The position numbers were made by a program, and so were the translations under genes. This document shows, piece by piece, positions 35,621-45,998 of a DNA stretch of 64,000 nt. The notes below the pieces were generated by a model. The model did no database searches. It saw nothing but the letters and a program-made list of their open reading frames with translations, and was not told the DNA's origin. This DNA comes from Neckera pumila (taxonomy: Eukaryota; Streptophyta; Bryopsida; Hypnales; Neckeraceae), in the NCBI GenBank assembly GCA_963969595.1, contig OZ018408.1, positions 17,047,823 through 17,111,822 on the forward strand. The letters run 5' to 3'. Position 1 is the stretch's first letter. Every line of letters begins with the position of its first letter.

Positions 35621-35984
35621 CTGCAACCAGATGATGGAGACTAGTACCAATAATAAGTTACAATAATCTTAAGTTTAAGTGTTAAGTAGAGAGTCAACAA
35701 TTACTTTCCAACTCCGTCTTGCACTTGCAAGTCTTGTCCACTCAAGTGCAATTGTGGCAGAGCAAAAGTCTGACTATTTGAACTGCTCAAGAGCCAATTT
35801 CATTCCATGTCTTTGTTTGTCTTGTAATTAACATTGATGTTGGTTGTGATTTAAGCTTAGTAGCAACCAACGTTGAAACTTAGTAGGCATGATTGTATAT
35901 TGTGCATGCAAAAAAGGTATGACAAAAGTGGTGGTCAGATACAAGCACAACAAATAATAGGGAGGCGCATCCGACTAACCTTCA

Positions 35985-36655
35985 ACTGCTGCTAGCTATT
36001 GGAATTGGACATTTTCATTACATTTGCTTTCACCCACCACTAGCTATTGGAATTGTACATTTTCATTTGTTTTTCTTTCACCCATTGCTAAAATATATAC
36101 TGTCCAAATTAGCTATTGCAATTGGACATTTTCAGTTGTTTTTGCTTGCTGCTAAAATCAATACTATCCAAACTAGCTATTGGGATTGGACATTATCAAA
36201 TACTTTTGCTCGCTGCTAAAATCCATCCTATCCAAACTAGCTCTTGGGACTGGACATTTTTAGTTGCTTTCGCACGTTGCTAAAATCTACACTATCCAAA
36301 GTAGCTATTGCAATTGAACATTTTCATTTGCTTGTGTTTGCTGCTAAAATCTATACTATCCAAATTAGCTATTGGAATTGGACATTTTCAGTTGCTTTTG
36401 CCCATTGCTAGAATCTATACTATCCAAACTAGCTATTGGGATTGGACATTTTCAATTGCGTTTTCTTGCTATTAAAACCTATACTATCCAAACTAGCTAT
36501 TGAGATTGGACATTTTCAGTTGCTTTTGCCCCTTGCTAAAATATATACTACTCAAACTAGCTATTGCAATTGGACATTTTCAGTTGCTTTTGTCCATTCT
36601 AGAATCTATAATATCCAAATTAGCTATTGGTATTGGGCATTTTCATTTGGTTACC
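35985..36655. repeat. Minisatellite array 1, ~60-bp unit, about 11 copies
   Basis: The unit contains GCTATTG(G/C)(A/G)ATTGGACATTTTCA, TTGCTTTTGC, and GCTAAAATC(T/A)ATACTATCCA. The 83-codon frame at 36436-36687 is the repeat translated and is not a gene. Segment B has only one or two units here. Confidence 0.9.
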
Positions 36656-37069
36656 CTTCTCCAGCCATCACCTTGTTGAAGTTTTGAAAGAGATGGAGAA
36701 CGTGTTGATAGCAAGGATTCAACACCGATACTGATAAGTTACAATAAATTTAAGTTTAAGTGTTAATTAGAGAGTCAACAAGTACTTTTCCAATTACGTG
36801 CTGCACTTGCAAGTCTTGTCCACTTGACTGCTGTTGTGGCAGAGCAAAAATCTGACTGTCTGGATTGCTCAAGAGCCAAATTCATTCCATGTCACTCTTT
36901 GTCTGTCTTGTAACTAACACAAATGTTGGTTGTGATTTAAACTTAGTAGCAACCGACGTTGAAAACTTAGTAGGCATAATTGTACGTTGTGCATGCAAAA
37001 AAGCTATGACAAAAGTGGTGGTCAAACACAAGCACAACAAATAATAGGGAGGTGCATCCGACTAACCTT
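36656..37069. repeat. Duplicated flank between the minisatellite arrays
   Basis: This repeats 35.64-35.99 kb (TTACAATAA, TTTAAGTTTAAGTGTTAA, GAGTCAACAA, GTGCATGCAAAAAA, GTGGTGGTCA, AATAATAGGGAGG), showing that the flank plus array was duplicated in tandem. Confidence 0.85.
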
Positions 37070-37660
37070 CAACTGCTGCTAGCTGTTGGAATTGGACATT
37101 TTTATTTCATTTGCTTTCATCCACTACTAAAATCTATACTATCCAAACTAGCTATTGGAATTAGAAATTTTCAGTTGCTTTCGTCCATTGCTAAAATCTA
37201 TATTATCCAAACTAGCGATTGGCATTGGAGATTTTCAGTTGCTTTTGCTTGTTGCTAAAATCAATACTATCTTAACTAGCTATTGCGATTGGACATTTTT
37301 AGTTGCTTTTGCTCACTGCTAAAAACTATACTATCCAAATTAGCGATTGCAATTGGACATCTTCAATTGCTTTTGCCTGCTGCTAAAATCAATACTATCC
37401 AAACTAACTATTGCGATTGGACATTTTCAGTTGCTTTCGCTCGCTGCTAAAAACTGTACTATCCAAACTAGCATTTGCAATTGGACATTTTCGATTGCTT
37501 TTGCCTGCTGGTAAAATCAATACTATCCAAATAGCTATTGCGATTGGACATTTTCAGTTGCTTTTGCCCATTGCTAATAACTAAACTATCCAAACTAGCG
37601 ATTGCGATTGGACATTTTCAATTGCTTTTGCCTACTGCTAAAATCAATAATATCCAAATG
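37070..37660. repeat. Minisatellite array 2, ~60-bp unit, about 9 copies
   Basis: Same unit as array 1. Units differ mainly at GCGATT, GCAATT or GGAATT before GGACATTTT. Confidence 0.9.
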
Positions 37661-39989
37661 GATAAAAAAAACCTAGCATATGACACGTAGAATGGTTGGT
37701 TGGCCTTGTTGACATTATTGAAATTTTAAATTCTTTTTCATATAAAGACAATGTATGTGAGAAATGGAGAGAGCAACTAAACTTTAAATTTTTGGATAAT
37801 TAAAGGATGAATTAGTTGTGAACTTTCTTAAGCAAATAGCCCAATTGGCCCCAAAGAGTCTCTAGACTACTTCAAAACCACCAAAAGGCAGAAAGGGTAC
37901 CCATAATGGTCATCTTATCAGACACCTAAAGCAGTACACAAAGGAATAAAAAAATTATTTCTTGTGACGAATTCAAACTAACAAGGTGGAAATTCCTATT
38001 GCAATCACTAGTAATTCCTTCACCATCACTCAAAGTATGGATTGTAGCCTCTAACTAAACCTAATTGGCTCAAATCTCATTTATTGCAAAAACTCTATCC
38101 GAGGTTGATGTAAGATTGTAATAGATGTTATGGGATGATTTAAGATTGTGAAGGGTGTCATGGGTTGATTTAAGATTCTAATGGATGTCATGGATTGATG
38201 TAAGACTGTAATGGTATCATGGATCAATGAAAGATTGCAATGGACTGCGCGAGAGATATTGAAGTTCAAAGTTTTAATTGCACCAAAAATTGGATAAAAA
38301 CTAGAAAACTGTTTGCAAAGAGTCATCATGGCATCGGATTGTTGGACCAATAGATTGACAACCTATAGAATACTCCAGTTGCTTGCAATATTGTGTATTA
38401 TTTCTATTTCTATTTTATACGTCCGATTTTTTTGAATTTTACATATTATATATATATTAGTTGCAAAGAAACATTGGGCCATTGGGCCTTTAGGTTAACA
38501 TGCTAAAAAATGCTTTGGTATTTTTCAAATGGTGCTGATATCATTTTTGTATGCCAAACAATTTGTATTTTAAAAGATTAGGATTTTTTTATTTGCTTTA
38601 AAAAAATTTGTTTATATTTTTTTTTCTCTTCTTCTCTAATTAGACTAGTTAATTTCTTGAATTGATGTTAGTTTAGTATAAAAGGACATGATTTATTCAA
38701 ATAATTAGTAGTGAGTGTGAAACTAAGTTGGTTTATTGGGTAGCTGCTTAGTTGAGATTTGAAAAGCCAAATTGGTGGTTGATGTTTGTCAATTTCCACA
38801 GCCTATTTACTTAGGTGTTTTCCTATCCATTTGTTTTTCATCCACTATCTAATATAAGCATGAGCAACCTAGCCCTCAATGGTTGTGTAATTTCCAATTT
38901 TGGTTAATATGATGAGGCTCTTATATAAATTGTGCGTGGATGTATAATTGCCTTGTTGTGCAAAGCGTTGTGTGTGATGACTTGGATGTCTATTATATCA
39001 AATGTTTGTTTAATTATGAGATTTGAATTTATAAATTCCCTATTGATTGTTGAAATTTGAATAGAAATCTACTTCTTGATTGCATATATTGAATTAAATT
39101 TATGCTAAAATTGAATGCATGTGTGTGCACTATCAAGTTAGTATCTCTTTTGTTTGAGGTATGAGTTGAAAGGTGAATATTTCATGTGTGTGCTTAAGAT
39201 CCAAATTAGAAAATATTTAAGGCATGTATTTGTGTTCAAGTCATTCTTACTCAACTGGATGTTAACTTTTTCTAAAATTAAAAGATAGATAAGTCTAATA
39301 ATAGATTTTGTCCTTAATGTATAGAGAATAAAAGTATAAAAATTTATTGATTATATAATTAGAAATTTCACGATATTATTTACAGTGTAAAACCAAATAA
39401 GAATATAAGGTGCATAGTGAAGAATTGCCAATTAGGTGTTGAATGAATGTATCTATTATTGTCCTAGTTGGAATTTTTATGAGGTGTCAAATCTAGATTT
39501 TGATATTTTTCACAATTTAAATAGTGTGTTCAAGTCGTATGTGCATTAGCTGTTATAATTTCTAGTTGGAAAAGATAATAAGCTTTATGTTCTACTTGGT
39601 CAGACTTCTGCATGTTTAAGCATCAAGAAGATATTTGTCCCAAGTTAGAAAATAGAGTGAGAGATTGAAGCAAAAATTGAATTAGCATGGAATAAAATTG
39701 CAATAAAGAAACAATTGAAAGGATAAAAAATTGAGGGAAGGAATTCCAATTGCAATATAGCTCAAATAATAAAGAAAATTAATCAAGGGAGGTCCTTGAT
39801 CCTTGTAGCCATTAAGAGTGGACTGCCAAATTGTGTAATTCGACTAAATGGTGAAGAATAGCAATGCCTAGTTGGAAGAAATTATACTTATCTTTTAGAT
39901 TGTGATTGGACTTATATCATGTTGTGCCTTTTAATAACACTTACCCCTTCAAGCTCACTAATGTGCCTTAGGAGCACTTCACTTCTAGC

Positions 39990-40345
39990 TAGTGGCACCA
40001 AATGTCACAATCTACTAATACCGCACATATCATATATCCATAACTTGAGATTCCATCACTAGTTACAGGGCTTCCATTCCTCTATACCTTCCATCATTTA
40101 ATTCTCGCAGGACATCGAGCATGTCATATGATGAAATGGCATGGAACTTCCATTGATGTCTAAGTATTTGGTTAATGGTGGCACTTTCACTATTGGTGCT
40201 AATCGCCCTTGAATAGTATCCAACTCTCCAGTAGGTCCAAAAAAACTCACTTTATGATTTACCTTGGGATTCATCTCATAATTTATTAGTCATAGTCTAG
40301 TGTGAAATGCAGCATTGTTGAGTTGGTATCAAAGAGTGCCCAAGA
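39990..40345 (+). mobile_element. Possible LTR and primer-binding-site relic
   Basis: TTGGTATCAAAGAGTGCC at 40321 resembles the initiator-methionine tRNA primer site of plant LTR retrotransposons (TGGTATCA-AGC). An LTR could start at TGTCACAATCTACTAATACC (39993). Segment B has an eroded equivalent. No polymerase frame is present. Confidence 0.3.
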
Positions 40346-40724
40346 ACACTTTACAATCACATAAAGAGGTGGCAATGAGGCTTCATCACCAACTTCACCA
40401 TCTACGGCCACTATGGCTCCTTATAGCTCTATTTAAGAAGGAGGAGGTAGACTATCCTTCTTTATAATATTATTTGGAGGATTTGGCAAATCCTCTCTTC
40501 CCATAGGTCTCCAAGGCATCTAACATACACTCTTCATGTAGAAGACCACATATCTGATATCCATACTTTAGCCTCAAACGCCAAACTATAAAGCCCCCGA
40601 TCTTTCCATTAGGATAGCTTTTAACTCCAAATCCCAATTCTAGACTCTTGTGTGCAATTTCATTTTTTTAATCTATTCTTTTTTTAGATCACCACAGACT
40701 ACCTTGTTTTTTAAATACAAAAAG

Positions 40725-40945
40725 CACTACAAGAGAAAAGGATGTTTTAAGTGAGTTTTTAAGTATAGTCCTAGGCATAAGATTATAAGTAATGACCTAT
40801 AAGGAGACTATCAATAAAAATTTATTAGAATCATATGTATTTCTAGTAAATTTTATTGAAAATCTCCTTAAAAGGTCATTCTTCATAATCTTATATTTAG
40901 CACTATACTTGAAGACTCACTTAAACACTCCATTCTCTTGTGGTT
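40725..40945. mobile_element. CACTA-like fold-back MITE, 221 bp
   Basis: The left end is CACTACAAGAGAAAAGGATG; the right end, reversed, is CCACAAGAGAATGGAGTGTT after an eroded CACTA. Much of the interior folds back (AGTGAGTTTTTAAGTATAGT against ACTATACTTGAAGACTCACT). AAG (40722-40724) and AAC (40946-40948) are probably the diverged 3-bp duplication. The empty site is in segment B at about 56757-56759. Confidence 0.85.
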
Positions 40946-41424
40946 AACTATCAAGAAAGTTGTGGCTTTCCAAAGTTTGAGTCTCCTAGGAGGTGTAGTT
41001 CTTTGGAATCCTATATCTTTGTTTACCCATAACTTCTATTTCACATCTACTTAAGCTCTTTGTAAGCTTTAGCATTATAGAATCCTTATCTCATTTGCTT
41101 TCCAAAAATATATGGTATTTTATATTTGGACAAGGGATTCTTCCCGGAATCCCCTCTCCTACATCCTACACTTTGGATTTGCAACCATAATATTGTCAAC
41201 TTTGAAGAGCCATAATTTTTGACTCACAACTCAAATCCTCTTGTTCTTTAGGCTGTGGACATGTGTTTATATTAGCTTTCCAAAAATGTGTACACAAAAT
41301 ACCATCCACTTCATCCAACCAAAGTTCTACAATGCTTTGTCTAGTTGGGACTCTTCATTTCTTACATCTAGTCTCTTGTAAGGCTTAACAAGTCACCTCC
41401 AGGGTCCCTCTTGATCACCAAAGT

Positions 41425-41716
41425 CATTAGAGGAATTTCGGGCCTCCTAAAAGACTGCGAGTTCCCGGACTGTGGGAACTCTGCAGGAATGCTGGGACGC
41501 TACCAAATGGACAGGCTGACGTAGCCAAGCAACTGCCGCGTCATTTTTGAAAAAAAAAAAAAATAGTTAAAATGATATTTTGGTAAATTTCTTTTCTTTT
41601 TCTTTTCTTTTTGAAAAAAAATAAATTTACACGCCTGTACCGTCCTTCCTTGAATCTGGGCAAACTAGGGAACAGCCTTGAAATAATCTTCGAAGGCCCC
41701 CAAAACTCTTCTAATG
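41425..41716. mobile_element. CATTAG-family MITE, 292 bp
   Basis: Ends are CATTAGAGGAATTTCGGGCC and, reversed, CATTAGAAGAGTTTTGGGGG then CC. The interior is GC-richer than the flanks, with one A tract (41550) and a T/C-rich tract. No target duplication is clear. Confidence 0.7.
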
Positions 41717-42350
41717 GGCACGGGCATGCCTTAGAATGAGGTTCGTGACATATCCCTTATTTCTTTGTCATCATGTAATCTCACCTTCAGAGTTTTTGAA
41801 GTCAAATAGAATCATTTTGCAAATGAACATTTCAATTTTGGCAAGAGAAAAATCCACATATCAACCTATTTGTATCAGCATACTCAATATTATTGTAAAT
41901 TTCAAACATCCATTATAAAATAATGAATTTTCAAAATCTTGTCACGTAAGATTAAGCAATACTTTCAACCATTGATTACATACCACATGTTATTTAAGAA
42001 TTTTAAGTATCATGAAATTGAACTAAATAATGAAAATATTTGACAAACATCTAGATCAAGGATTTTGTTTATAGTGAAAACTAGTTGAAAAGAAATCTTA
42101 AAATGTCATTAAATAGTTGACAATATAGTTGACAATATAGTTGTCAATAGTTGACAATATGTCTCCTTTGTCAATGAATACAAAACATTGCTACAAAATC
42201 TTGAGAGAACTTAATTGGAAAACATACCTAAAAAGACCAAACCATATAATTCCAAACTTCTCTAACTCTAACACTTAGACCCAGTGTGAGTTTTAAAGCT
42301 TGATTTGCTTAAATATATTTTGTACTACCATATCTAGTAGTGACTGGCAC
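41717..42350. other. Unassigned DNA with a short tandem repeat
   Basis: Three to four copies of AGTTGACAATAT(AG) lie at about 42114-42163. No gene is supported; the 60-codon frame at 41736 has no motif. Confidence 0.5.
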
Positions 42351-42354
42351 TTAA

Positions 42355-43260
42355 CCCCTAAAGGACCAATTTGCTATTTTTAGCAACATAGAAATTTTTG
42401 ATAGGTACATATGACTAGAGAATTGAATATTTTATGTTGAAATTTTGAGAGAAGATGGGGACAGGGAATATCTTTCATATGTACTAAATTTCATGACATT
42501 TGGAAATATGAGTAAAAATACGTAGTTTATTTTTCAATTTGGGCAGTCCGGGTAGATAAAAAATATTCTTTTTCAAAAATAAAAGTTTGAAATTATTTTA
42601 TAAGATTTATATATATATGGAAAGCTTTTAATCATTCCATATCAATCAATGAATCAAAAGCTATGAGTTTTTTTTTGTTTCCGAGCAGTTATGGTTTCTC
42701 TACTTTGAAATAAACTTTGAAGTCCTTTATCTTACTAAATTTTCAACATTTTTTGAAAAAAATAAAATCTTAGGATGTAGGTTGTTTTTTACAACATTGC
42801 AACCATTGGGATTGGAATTTTTCAATTCCATAATTAAATAATTAACAATTCAGTATTTTGAATCATTGTCTATTTTTGTCTACTTATTATTTTTTTCCTA
42901 TATGTTTTGCAACTCCAAATGATTTGAATTTTTTTAAGCATGTAGCCAACTTGTCTAGAAAAAAGAATCCAAAGAGGCACCACCATTTTGGACATTTTTG
43001 CATAGAAAAGTGAGTTTATGAAGTGCAGCTGCCCTATTTTTTGCAAGGCAAAAAAAATGATTCCAATGACTTTGAATGCTTATATTTTTTGATCCACACG
43101 GTGGAAGTTTTTGAAATTTTTACCAAGTATTTTCAAACTAGCGCACTTCAAGATCATATGGTTACATGTGCCAAAAAAATATTCAAAAGTTTGGTATTTG
43201 TATTAAAAATAGCAATTTTTGAGAGTTTTTGGTGAAAACACAGTCATAAAACTTTAGGGG
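42355..43260. mobile_element. TTAA-family element, subfamily II, 906 bp
   Basis: TTAA (42351-42354) precedes CCCCTAAAGGACCAATTTGC; AAAACTTTAGGGG precedes TTAA (43261-43264). The interior is collinear with the element at 62463 (GACTAGAGA, CATGACATTTGGAAA, TGGGCAGTC, GTGGAA.TTTTTGAA, TTTTTGGTGAAAACA near the end). No transposase frame. Confidence 0.9.
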
Positions 43261-43542
43261 TTAAGGTTGGCAAAAAATATTTCTAAAAACAAATGTTGAA
43301 ATTGTTGGAATACTAGTTTTTTAAAAATACAAAAATTATACAAAAAAAATAAAGTTTTTTATTTTTAGGCATACCAAATTAAATTTTTCAACTTTCACTT
43401 TATTCAATAGAGAGTGTTGACCTTACTTGCCCAATAAGGTAGTTAATATTGCTTTTCAAAGATGAATATTACACTTTTGGATGAATAAGTATATTTTATC
43501 ACATTTTTCATGTTTCATCTATGTTTGTGGAAGCAATTAGCT

Positions 43543-44023
43543 TTATCTATATATTGAGTTGGTTTTTGCACTACCCAAAATATTTATCAAAAAAATCTTG
43601 ACCTCCAATGTACCCTTTTTCAATACATCAACAACATTAACAGTTCTTTTGGTTTTTGATTGGCTAATTAAATTGAGGATGATTATTGGAGCACCAACAC
43701 TAGCAAGCAGACCTGCTAGGCCATAGCTTCCTAGCAGCTTGGTCAAAAAATAAATAATAAAAATGGTGCCTAAATTTGTAGAAAATTTCTAGTTTACTCT
43801 AACTGTTGAAAAGCTATGGTAACATTGTTTACCAATGAAGTAGGGGCCTATTTTGCATCTTTGAAAAAGGAACTTCTACAATGAACAAACTATTGTCTAT
43901 GGCTCCAATCCCAATCCTAGCATTATTACAAAGTCCATCCAAGGGATCTAGGTAGGCATTATATCTTTCCAGCGTGAGAAGGATCATTGTGTTGTTATGA
44001 GGATCCTCTCTAGCAGCTTCCAT
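43543..44023 (-). pseudogene. Possible armadillo-repeat gene relic
   Basis: Two minus-strand frames in order read ARIGIGAIDNSLFIVEV (from 44023) and LAGLLASVGAPIIILNLISQ then SKTKRTVNVVDVL (from 43746). The pattern G(A)I--L--LL followed by K-R-VNV--VL resembles helices of armadillo repeats. Frames are broken by stops and no start, splice chain or further repeat is certain. It could be chance. Confidence 0.25.
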
Positions 44024-44033
44024 TGAATTAACA

Positions 44034-44070
44034 CACTACAAGAAAAAGGGGTGTCTTAAGTCACCTAGCC
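44034..44070 (+). mobile_element. Solo CACTA-type terminus
   Basis: CACTACAAGAAAAAGGGGTG then TCTTAAGT resembles the end of a CACTA MITE. I could not find its partner end downstream. Confidence 0.4.
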
Positions 44071-44590
44071 ACCAGAATGGGTCTTTCCAAATGCAAATGG
44101 CATTGTTCCTTCAAGTCTAACTTCTCTCCACAAACAAAATTTTTGTCCAATACGTCTCTCACTATGTACACAACTTGAAGTTGGAGAGGAGTTGGGATTC
44201 AATAGGAAGCTTTGAATGCTTCCAAACTTATATAGTGCCATTTTCCAATTGTAGGTTGTCAAATGCTTCTAGTTCCAAAATTAGACGTGCAGACTCCTTG
44301 GCATTCAAGACTATTGGATGGTGGGGAAGAAATTGCGCATCAAATGGGTGGTTGTAGTAATCTAGAGGTGAGTCTACTCTACAATAGAATCTCCCAAGTT
44401 GATCCTCTCAAAACCAATAAACCTCTATAAACAAATAGGGCAGACAGTCCCAGCTTTGCAAATAAAATAAATGAGAGCACTAATGAGAGTCTGCCAAGGA
44501 ATTGTGGTGGACCTTGACCTTGTCAAAAAAAGATAAATTATTCTTTTGAACCAGCTCTTTTTCCTAAAGATGTGGCACTCTCCCTTATGG
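44071..44590. other. Unassigned DNA
   Basis: On the minus strand near 44340-44230 a frame reads AKESARLILELEAFDNLQLE, possibly part of the same relic as the upstream armadillo-like frames. Evidence is insufficient for a gene call. Confidence 0.25.
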
Positions 44591-44935
44591 CAGGGTTATC
44601 ACACCGGACAAGTTGTCCGCCTGCCCGCCCGTCCGTTCGGGACGTCCGGTTGAGGTTCTGCCCGTTCGATGTAGTCAACGTATAGTTGACTTTATCCTTA
44701 AGTCCCCGCCCTGTCTTTATGTCCCCGCCCTTAAGTCCACACCTTGTCTTTAAGTCCCCGCCTTGTCTTTATGACCCTGCCCTTAAGTCCACACCTTGTC
44801 TTTAAGTCCCCGCCTAGTCCTTTAAGTCCCCGCCCAATTGCCTAGCTCCATGGTTTCGATTTTTGTGCAAACCGGCATAGACCGTCCGTTTGTCCGGTCC
44901 GGTTCGCCCGTCCGTCCGGTCCGTCCAGTGACCCT
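44591..44935. mobile_element. GC-rich element with CAGGGT ends, possibly hAT-like
   Basis: The left end is CAGGGTTATCACACCGGAC; the right end, reversed, is CAGGGTCACTGGACGGAC. Subterminal GTCCG/CGGAC motifs are dense in both orientations. The middle is a tandem array of TTAAGTCCCCGCC(C)TGTCTTTA units. CAGGG ends are common in hAT elements, but I see no 8-bp duplication. It is strikingly GC-richer than its surroundings. Confidence 0.6.
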
Positions 44936-45258
44936 GGAACACCCAATGTGACAATCCTGCTTGTGGCAACTTCCTGTATAGTGCAAACCCTCTCTAAAGC
45001 AATCTTGTCAAGCGGTCCCAAACCAATTAGTTTAGAGAGGTTCTACTATAGTACAAGCAAGTAGAGGACAAGAAATTTTACCCTGAAAGAGCTTTGATCA
45101 ACATCCACAGTATTGGTAAGAAATAGATTGGCAAGATTACTCCCTTAGAGGCATACGCATATTGTACTGTCGGTACTCTGTCTTACCAATTTGTTATCTA
45201 TTTCATTCTTCTATTTTTTCATGATGTGTGGGTAAGTTTTGAGCCCTTTGACTATATA

Positions 45259-45372
45259 GGGCAATGCTTGAGGAGAAGGGCATTTTGCAAAATAAAGGGC
45301 CAATGAGGAGGGCAAAGCCCAACAAAGAGGTCCTTTATTTTGCAAAATGCCCAACAATGAGAGGCGTTGCCC
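45259..45372. repeat. Nested hairpin, family HP1 copy 2
   Basis: Inner arms 45278-45301 (GGGCATTTTGCAAAATAAAG) and 45329-45352 pair almost perfectly around a 27-base spacer holding AGGAGGGCAAAGCCC, itself a small hairpin. Outer GGGCAA (45259) and TTGCCC (ends 45372) could extend the stem. It resembles the 9249 hairpin in layout and edges but not in stem middle. Confidence 0.85.
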
Positions 45373-45521
45373 GGAATAAACTGCGCCCAAGAAATGTCTT
45401 GTACATGCAATTTGACATGCAAATCAGGATGAACTTTTGGGATGAACTTTTGGATGTCAGATGAAATAGTCATAATGCCCAAAATGTACCCAAAAGAGGC
45501 ATTCCAATCTCTTTTGGTTCT

Positions 45522-45542
45522 CCCCCCCCCCCCCCCCCCCCC
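45522..45542. repeat. Poly-C tract, 21 bases
   Basis: An uninterrupted C run between TTCT and GCC. Length could be inexact. Confidence 0.9.
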
Positions 45543-45771
45543 GCCAAATAACCTCAGCGATCCGATCTAATGTGAAAATTAAAAAAAAAAAACTTAGCAC
45601 GATTGATAAATCTGCCGCAAAAAGCGTTGGAAACGGGCTAGAGATCTTGTAGAGTAAAAAATAACCGCCTCTCCCAGTCATCGATGGAGTGTTGTTGTTG
45701 GAATAAACAGGAACCGTCAATCTCTCAATGCCGATAGGTTTTGGCGCTTGAGAGTTTTGCACTATTGTATA

Positions 45772-45897
45772 GTGGGAGGCCTTCTCTTGAAGGCCTCCTG
45801 GGCTGTGAGGGCCTTGCGACGAAGGCGAGGGCGGGAGCCCAAGCTTGAGGGGTGGGGTCCTCACAGCCTAGGAGGCTTGAGGAAAGGGCCCTCCCAC
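45772..45897. repeat. Large imperfect hairpin
   Basis: Left 45772-45813 (GTGGGAGGCCTTCTCTTGAA, then GGCCTCCTGGGCTGTGAGG) pairs with 45856-45897 around a 42-base G-rich loop. Several mismatches occur. The family is unknown. Confidence 0.8.
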
Positions 45898-45911
45898 TGC
45901 GTTAAGTGCGT

Positions 45912-45998
45912 GCATAATGTACTTCTTACACTATCTGGCACTCGTTACAGTGCCTGGCACTGTAACAAGTGCCACGCAATGTAAGAAGTACATTATGC
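45912..45998. repeat. 42-bp-arm hairpin with 3-base loop
   Basis: GCATAATGTACTTCTTACA (45912) through GTTACAGTGC pairs with GCACTGTAAC to TGTAAGAAGTACATTATGC (ends 45998). About five mismatches are clustered mid-stem. The compact shape resembles a small-RNA precursor or a fold-back MITE. Confidence 0.85.

Larger units (their letters stand above)
35640..41010. repeat. Segmental duplication A (partner 49800-56830)
   Basis: Collinear direct repeat with landmarks GATAAGTTACA, CCACCAAAAGGCA (37881), TGTTTGTTTAATTATGAG (39004), GCCAATTAGGTGTTGAATG (39427) and AGAAAGTTGTGGC (40954). It carries a minisatellite expansion and one CACTA-like MITE absent from B, and lacks at least four insertions present in B. 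Confidence 0.92.

Noticed and set aside
36436..36687. 83-codon frame
   Set aside because: It is the translated ~60-bp minisatellite; the repeating IGHF pattern is a product of the repeat.
37052..37258. 68-codon frame
   Set aside because: Same minisatellite artefact.
45457..45864. 135-codon minus frame
   Set aside because: It runs through a poly-C tract (poly-G codons) and a hairpin; not a protein gene.
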